From assembly GCF_031178445.1 (NCBI RefSeq), contig NZ_JAPSIY010000011.1:1-64000 (forward strand): a stretch of DNA of 64,000 bases, written 5' to 3'. The DNA comes from Microbacterium sp. (GTDB taxonomy: Bacteria > Actinomycetota > Actinomycetes > Actinomycetales > Microbacteriaceae). Shown here piece after piece: positions 63,018 through 64,000 of this stretch. The stretch's first letter is position 1, and the number at the start of each line of letters is the position of its first letter. A model generated the notes under the pieces. The model had not been told where the DNA came from. It did no database searches and saw only the letters and a list, made by a program, of their open reading frames with translations. The position numbers were made by a program, and so were the translations under genes.

Positions 63018-63446
63018 ATGGCTGGAGAACGACAGGCACGCCTCGCGGACCGCATCCGCGTGATCCTCGCCGAGCGCCTGGAGAAGGGCCTGCGCGACCC
63101 GCGCCTCGGCTTCGTCACCATCACCGACGTCCGGGTGTCAGGCGACCTCCAGCACGCGTCCGTGTTCTACACGGTGCTCGGCACCGATGAGGAGCGGGTG
63201 GCCAGCGGGGCCGCGCTCGCGTCAGCGACGGGGATGCTCCGCAAGGAGGTCGGACGTCAGCTGAACGTGCGGCTCGTGCCCACGCTGGAGTTCATCCCAG
63301 ATGCCCTTCCCGAGTCGGCCGGTCACATCGCCGACCTCTTGCGCCAGGCGCGCGAGCGGGACGAGGAAGTGGCCAGGATCGCCGCCTCGGCGAAGCACGC
63401 AGGTGAGACGGACCCGTACCGCCGCGAGGGCGAAGAGGACAGCTGA
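63018..63446 (+). CDS. rbfA: 30S ribosome-binding factor RbfA
   Basis: 142 residues; KH-like factor for 16S rRNA 5'-end processing and 30S maturation. Motifs 'ERQARLADRIRVILAERLE', 'DPRLGFVTITDVRVSGDLQHASVFYTVLG', 'VGRQLNVRLVPTLEFIPD' match the family, with an acidic/basic tail after residue ~120. ATG 63018 has GAGGAAGAG upstream. It is in the usual place after infB. Confidence 0.95.
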   Translation: MAGERQARLADRIRVILAERLEKGLRDPRLGFVTITDVRVSGDLQHASVFYTVLGTDEERVASGAALASATGMLRKEVGRQLNVRLVPTLEFIPDALPESAGHIADLLRQARERDEEVARIAASAKHAGETDPYRREGEEDS

Positions 63447-63474
63447 CCTCCGGACCTCGGCGGCGCAGGTCTGC

Positions 63475-64000
63475 TCACGAGGGAAGCCGCAGCACATCAT
63501 CGACGGCCTCGAGCAGGCCGTCGGCGATGAGGGAGCCGATCGCCCGGTCGCGCTGGGCGGCATCGGCCCAGTCGGCGAGCACGTCGGATGCAGGCAGGGA
63601 ATGGCCGTCGACCTCTCGCAGCCGTCGCAGCACAGCCCCGCGGGCCTGGCGGTCCGACCCTTCGTACCGCGCCTGCCTGCGGCGCCGGTCGCCGGTATCG
63701 GGCCGACCCGCCAGCAGCCACGTACATCGAGACGCGATCGGGCACGCCGTGCAATCCGGGTTCCTGGCGGTGCACACCGTCGCGCCCAGTTCCATCATCG
63801 CGGCGTTGAACACCGCTGACGATCCGTCGTCGTGCGGCAGCAGCCGCTCCATGCGCTCGAGATCCCGCTTGGAAGGCGGACCCGGTTGCGACTGTCCGTC
63901 CACGGCGCGAGCGATGACGCGCCTGGTGTTCGTGTCGACGACGGGGTGCCGGTCGCCGTAGTGGAAGACGGCGACGGCTCTGGCGGTGTACTCGCCGATC
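63475..64000 (-). CDS. mutY: A/G-specific adenine glycosylase MutY (5' part beyond the window)
   Basis: The C-terminal ~174 residues of a MutY-family DNA glycosylase, running off the right edge. 'IGEYTARAVAVFHYGDRHPVVDTNTRRVIAR' is the end of the HhH-GPD domain. The [4Fe-4S] loop is C-x6-C-x2-C-x5-C ('VCTARNPDCTACPIASRC'). A C-terminal ~80 residues replaces the full NUDIX-like MutY domain, giving a short actinobacterial form. It removes adenine mispaired with 8-oxoG. It is convergent with rbfA. Confidence 0.93.
   Translation of the reverse strand, partial: IGEYTARAVAVFHYGDRHPVVDTNTRRVIARAVDGQSQPGPPSKRDLERMERLLPHDDGSSAVFNAAMMELGATVCTARNPDCTACPIASRCTWLLAGRPDTGDRRRRQARYEGSDRQARGAVLRRLREVDGHSLPASDVLADWADAAQRDRAIGSLIADGLLEAVDDVLRLPS

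Overview
The window looks like chromosome from a high-GC actinobacterium, most likely a Microbacterium-like member of the Microbacteriaceae. This is inferred from gene content, high GC, GTG starts, Rho and IF2 with long low-complexity N-termini, an 86-residue ATP synthase epsilon subunit and a DUF5684-type protein. Nearly all of it is housekeeping core genome. I see no insertion sequence, prophage, CRISPR array, tRNA or rRNA. The first ~160 bases contain a block of pure G/C that looks like an assembly artefact, so what lies left of it may not be truly adjacent.

Layout. 310-2003: an AraC-type regulator with a VOC protein, and an SGNH hydrolase. 2109-8282: an N-acetylglucosamine/chitobiose uptake locus on the minus strand (RpiR-type regulator, SIS protein, NgcE-like binding protein, two permeases), with a GlcNAc-type sugar kinase divergent from it. 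8346-10761: argS and an LmeA-like gene. 10769-11818: a BrkB/YihY membrane protein. 11949-15705: lysA, hom, thrB (aspartate-family amino acids). 15903-23992: rho, prfA, an inserted GNAT gene and a cysK-cysE pair, then prmC, tsaC and wecA. 23989-31417: atpI-like and atpBEFHAGDC. 31488-37821: yaaA, DUF5684, aldo/keto reductase, a PP2C phosphatase and an orphan FtsK/EccC-like ATPase. 37859-41346: asparaginase, OsmC, acyltransferase, FKBP lipoprotein. 41383-55374: dxr, rseP-like protease, ispG, AlaX-like editing protein and proS, a conserved backbone interrupted by opposite-strand inserts (murE, a TrpE-TrpG fusion, pcp, GNAT, NUDIX, RNB nuclease). 55423-58595: a LOG family protein and phoX. 58802-64000: nusA, ylxR, infB, rbfA and part of mutY.

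Regulation is the most interesting layer. About nineteen start codons lie exactly 6 nt downstream of a hexamer resembling a sigma-70 -10 element (TAnnnT, or CAnnnT in a few), which indicates widespread leaderless transcripts starting at the first base of the start codon. Three of these starts open very short ORFs instead of enzymes. One is an 11-residue Trp-Trp leader peptide with alternative hairpins and a terminator, a trp attenuator ahead of the TrpE-TrpG fusion. The second is a 12-codon ORF ahead of nusA. The third is an 11-residue ORF that overlaps a second short ORF ahead of atpB. A three-unit PHO-box-like direct repeat precedes phoX, and an RpiR-operator-like palindrome covers the -10 of the GlcNAc regulator's own promoter.
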